A stretch of DNA of 64,000 bases from Glandiceps talaboti (lineage: Eukaryota; Hemichordata; Enteropneusta; Spengelidae), in contig NC_135563.1 of the NCBI RefSeq assembly GCF_964340395.1, positions 19,765,651 through 19,829,650 on the forward strand, read 5' to 3'. This document shows, in pieces, positions 1 to 64,000 of the stretch (its first letter is position 1; each line of letters starts with the position of its first letter). The notes beneath the pieces were generated by a model, which saw only the letters and a list, made by a program, of their open reading frames with translations, had not been told where the DNA came from and did not search any database. The position numbers and the translations under genes were made by a program.

Positions 1-80
1 GTTCATAAGGATAGGAGTTCATGTTGGGATCACACTTTGGTTCATCTTTGGGTCATCACGGTAGAGGGTCAAGTTGGGCC
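1..80 (-). repeat. Degenerate echo of the exon 38 tail
   Basis: Read on the minus strand, the intron after exon 38 contains GATGACCCAAAGATGAACC and GATCCCAACATGAAC, degenerate copies of the exon's own DDPNMNP / DEPK coding end. This suggests a local tandem duplication. An in-frame stop right after the real donor rules out simple read-through. Confidence 0.45.
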
Positions 81-89
81 CATACTTAC

Positions 90-58989
<58,900 letters not shown>

Positions 58990-59037
58990 CTAAAATAAAT
59001 GGAAAATAAAGAAAACATATTAAATTTAATTCCATAT

Positions 59038-59240
59038 AATAATAATAATTAATAATGATAATGATGATGATGATGATGATGAGATGATGATGATGATGGC
59101 GATGGTGATGACGATGACGATGACGACGACGACGACGACGATGATGATGATGACGATGATGATGGTGAGGAGGAGGAGGAGGAGGAGGAGGAGGATGGTG
59201 GTTGCGGTGGTAGTGATGACAATGATGATGATAATAAATA
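59038..59240. repeat. Compound trinucleotide array (GAT)n/(GAC)n/(GAG)n
   Basis: About 200 bp of GAT, GAC and GAG triplets. It yields low-complexity open frames in several frames. Confidence 0.96.
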
Positions 59241-59785
59241 GTGGTAAACAACGAGAAGCAACACCTTTCTTTAAAATTAAGTACCGAGTAATGTTGGTGA
59301 TATTTTGACACAACACAGTTGTATCATAAACAAACATACATTAACATTAAAAGGTTGGACTTTGCACAAAAAATTATAACCGTTACACTGTGTTTCTCTC
59401 TAATAACTGTGGTTCAACTGCAAAAAAATTGCATTCAAAGCCATCATATGGTTTGTTCATTTGAATGTTTTATTGGGTCTTCACAAATATTTTCATGTTC
59501 TATAAAAATGAGAGCAAAATAATGTAAAATTGAACAAGCTGTCAGAATGTATAATTTGTGTATATAATGTTATCAGAATGTTAATCTGAATGTCAACGTG
59601 GTCTCTAAATCAAAACGATACCATATAGGAAGTAGAATATCAGAATGTTGGAGTAGCAAACTATGAAATGGGGTGGCCTCTTTATGATTGTGGCAACTCA
59701 GCAAAACGATCACCAAATCAGAATGACTCTGTCAAGTCTAGCATTACTGCAAGAAGGTAAGACAAGACATAAATTTAACAGACAG

Positions 59786-60513
59786 CTTATTTTTACGACG
59801 TTTCAGCCGATACACTTGAATACAGCAGTATTGATTGTATCAACAGTTATTTACGACAACAACTAGCAGTGAAGCTATTTGTGTAAGGAGTATTTTACAA
59901 TCCCAATGGGACTACAGTGATCAATACTTGAAATACAACTTTTTATAACAGTGTCAAGGTTGCATAGTTTACAATCAATGTCTGAGATTGTATGGTCTAG
60001 TTTCAAAGTTTGAGATCAAGGTTATAAGGTTTGATAGCAGCAAAGATCTGATATGTATGCAGAATCTCTCCCCACTGGAGTAATATTCGTGATAAACTGA
60101 GGTGTGATCAGAGTAGACTACTACAGATTTAATTTACGGCTTGGCACTAAATCTAGTTACTGACAACCAGGATGCTACCTACTACATGCAATAAAGACAG
60201 CAAGTTCAATATACTTTTGTTGATGTCTTTCTATTTCCATTGTAAACTATGATGCTGATATAACTCTATTTATTGCCTATCACTTCAAGTCAACGTGTTT
60301 CCCTACTTGTTTTGTTTTAAAGTTTTTAATCCTGAGTCAGAGAAGGGTACATTTCTTAAACTTGAAACATATTCCTGCAGATATTTTTAATGGAAAAAAA
60401 ACCATGTCAAAACACCTTTAAAACTTCAAATCTTAAATATCCAACATTAACAAATGTACCGGTATTTGACCTTACTGTGTGGTATACATACTGAGGCTTC
60501 TATGTGGTTTAAT

Positions 60514-60544
<31 letters not shown>

Positions 60545-60697
60545 CATGCGTGCGTGCGTGTGCATGTGGAGTATATTTATGTTGGCATTATCAGTTTTTT
60601 GTCTGTTTAATGTCAGTTGTAACAGTGTCTTCATCAAGTCCTGGTGACATATATCAATTCATAAAAGCTAGAGGACAATGAAACTTTCCCCCTCATA
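59786..60697. repeat. Long direct repeat, copy 1
   Basis: Begins cttatttttacgacgtttca and is nearly identical to 62995-64000 over several hundred bp, including the flank of an internal TG array (about 60515-60560). It ends with aatgaaactttcccc. Confidence 0.9.
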
Positions 60698-62994
60698 ATT
60701 CTACCTATATATAGTATTATAATTTTAATATTGTACTGCATTACATTTCTACATATTCCATGTACATACAAACAGACACACATTTATGATTTCTAACACA
60801 GCATTATGTCACATAAACCAATATATAATTACAATCTACTCATCACAGGAAACAACCAAACTTGTTATCAATTACACCTCAGCGGTCCACATTGTTTTCC
60901 ATATCTGATATCCGAAAACAATTCAACATTTTTTTAATGCTTCTTTCTGCAAACTCTTACACTAAAATAAAGTAGTAACATTTTGTATATCAAAGCCATC
61001 ATAATTTACAGGTTTCATGGGAATCATCCAGATCCTGTTAAAATTGTACACACCCTTTATCAGTGTCAGACAACATGAATAATTTCATACAGGATACTCA
61101 TCTATTCTTGTGCCTGAATTCATATTGGAAGATAACATAGAGAGATAAAGAGTTTGAAAATCAGCTGGGAATACTTTAACACTGTAGAGGTCATACTCAA
61201 GGATTTACACTACATTACATTAAACATGTCGTTCTGACTGAAAACAAAACATTTATCATCTAAGTATTATTCATACTGGTATGTTGAACTAGAGTACATC
61301 AAACGGAAGTCAGATTATTGCATTTGTTTGTATACAAGTTGAAAGAAACAGGATTAAATATCGTATTAATAAATACAGTTTCATAATCTTTTTCAGTCTT
61401 CTCTTTTCAAAAATATTGCATGATTACCCATTCCTTTACATCTTGATTTTTAACTCAGAAGGGTTTGTATTTTCTTGAGCCAAGTAAAAGTACAAGTTTC
61501 ATTCTTATATTTCTAAGGTGTGTACGACTTTTAAGCACTTTTTCCTTTTTGATTTTAATACAGCTGATGTGATTTTTTTGTTTCTCTTGTATGTGTTTTT
61601 AATACAAATACTTCAAAACATGGTTTTCTTTGAGAGGTGTATTATTTCTGAGCAAGTTTGGTGAATTTTAGTTGTAAACAAATGATTTCCAATATTACCA
61701 CACTTGACTGCCAAGAATGATGTGCATGACTTGACCTCAGTATAGTTAGTGCGCCCTCTATCACACACAATGGAGATGGCTGTCACTAATTTCCCATGGG
61801 TTAGCATGCTATTGTGCTTCAAAGGGTTATCATGTGTCACTGTATGGTAAACAATACCCTGAATGTAGACAACTATTCTTTGTACTGACAACATTCTATT
61901 TACTTAGCTCGTAGAAATGATTTAATATGCCCCTATGCGACAGTGTCTGTATGTATCATACTGGTAATGGTTCTTGATGTTATTTATGGAATAAATAGCT
62001 TGTAGAAGTAATTTAAATTTAACCCGATAAATACATGTGTAGACATGTTTGACAGAGTCTTTATATTATTAAGTAGTTTCTGAGATACCTTATATGCTTT
62101 TATTTACGATAAAACCATTCCATTTGCATACACAAAATATTAATATTCAGGAGCAGACATTTGTGTTGAGTCATACATTGATCCCTATCCTGATTCAGAA
62201 ACACTATTTGAAGAGTTGATGGCTTTCAAGAAAGTCACCATAAAAGAGGCCCCTTCACTAAAATTTGTAAAACCAAACTGACATGCACACGTATGCCCAT
62301 ATTGTAGTATCTAAGTCTACTTAACAAGGCTGATATTGGCTACAAGCTACTATGCAACAACTTCCATCACTTCCAATTTAATAAGTCAATCTACAGTTGT
62401 TTTCCTGACTAACCTGTGTCATTTTCCAGGACTTTCTGGTTTCATATCCTATCAAGACAATGTCATTGACGCTTTATGAAAGACAACTTTACTTATCTAA
62501 AAATAACATATTCATATTAATTTATGACAATTTGTCAAGAAATCATATTTTTCATTAGTTATTCACTTTGTTCCAGAGTGTTCAAGGGTTGGAAATTATA
62601 ACTGGTCTTGCAAAAGTGATAGCCTAAAGAGTCAGCTATCTGGCATGACATAGTATACTGTTCTGATGAATGACATTTCAAGCTAGAGAGCCAAGTCTCT
62701 GGGCTACAAAAATGTTATGTACTCCATCAATGCCAATGTTGGTTATGACTTCATCATCATTCCACAACAGGTTACACTGCACTGGTCTATCTTTCTACTA
62801 TTCCTTGTATGCAGTTTTGCTAAACGCATACAAGATTTTATCTGGGTTTCACGTTTTAATGCACATTTGGTGAATCAAATGAAGCTGAAAACAAGATAAT
62901 CCTTCACATTAATATACTAGTATTTGCAGATTATCTATATTGTACATAAATGGAAGCTAAATTGATATCTTGACCTTATTTTTACGACAGACAC

Positions 62995-64000
<1,006 letters not shown>

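Noticed and set aside
59049-59311. Ser-, His- or Met-rich frames at the trinucleotide array
   Set aside because: Simple GAT/GAC/GAG repeats read in different frames.
62670-62899. Plus-strand frame reading NVMYSINANVGYDFIII, ending before a GT
   Set aside because: It looks exon-like at a glance but has a weak acceptor, no recognisable family and no neighbouring exon.

Overview
This is an animal nuclear genome window. It is AT-rich, full of microsatellites and minisatellites, and almost all of it is introns. Every recognisable gene segment belongs to one large gene on the minus strand: a DysF-containing (type I) ferlin of the dysferlin/myoferlin kind. I place 38 consecutive exons with GT/AG splice sites and fully consistent codon phases, totalling 5,121 coding bases (about 1,706 codons). 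The window is open at both ends. The N-terminal C2A-C2B and FerI region lies to the right of 58989. The last coding part, including the transmembrane anchor, lies to the left of 90. The near-vertebrate exon layout, the small interspersed elements and the simple-repeat load suggest an invertebrate with conserved gene structure (non-vertebrate deuterostome or lophotrochozoan). I cannot name the species.

Layout, N- to C-terminus (right to left): C2C (58989-52306); the conserved block before FerA and FerA itself (48541-41400); FerB (41288-40345); nested DysF domains (36064-24791); C2D (24125-22317); C2E (22131-21179); a low-complexity linker (16613-14399); the conserved WWSK segment and C2F (7909-4595); C2G and the juxtamembrane segment (4217-90). 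The protein would be a multi-C2 membrane-tethered factor for calcium-dependent vesicle fusion or membrane repair.

The most interesting signal is a set of unannotated, mostly phase-compatible optional coding segments. They include a 36-nt microexon in the linker before C2F, the same linker where mammalian dysferlin carries alternative exon 40a. There are two microexons (30 and 33 nt) at the FerB/DysF junction and a partly decayed second copy of a FerA exon. A 51-bp tandem duplication of the C2D exon's 3' splice site gives an alternative acceptor adding 17 in-frame codons. A duplicated donor would add 14 in-frame codons, and a 68-codon exon lies inside the DysF nest. All are inferences from sequence and need transcripts.

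The introns hold a tRNA-headed SINE with an L2/CR1-like tail, a probable LINE 3' fragment, several foldback or MITE-like elements (two of them related), a palindrome cluster at 32.3-32.5 kb, a 151-bp tandem array, 49-bp and 51-bp minisatellites, and a long direct repeat (59.8-60.7 kb and 63.0-64.0 kb). I see no second protein-coding gene, no structural RNA gene, no CRISPR array and no bacterial-type feature.
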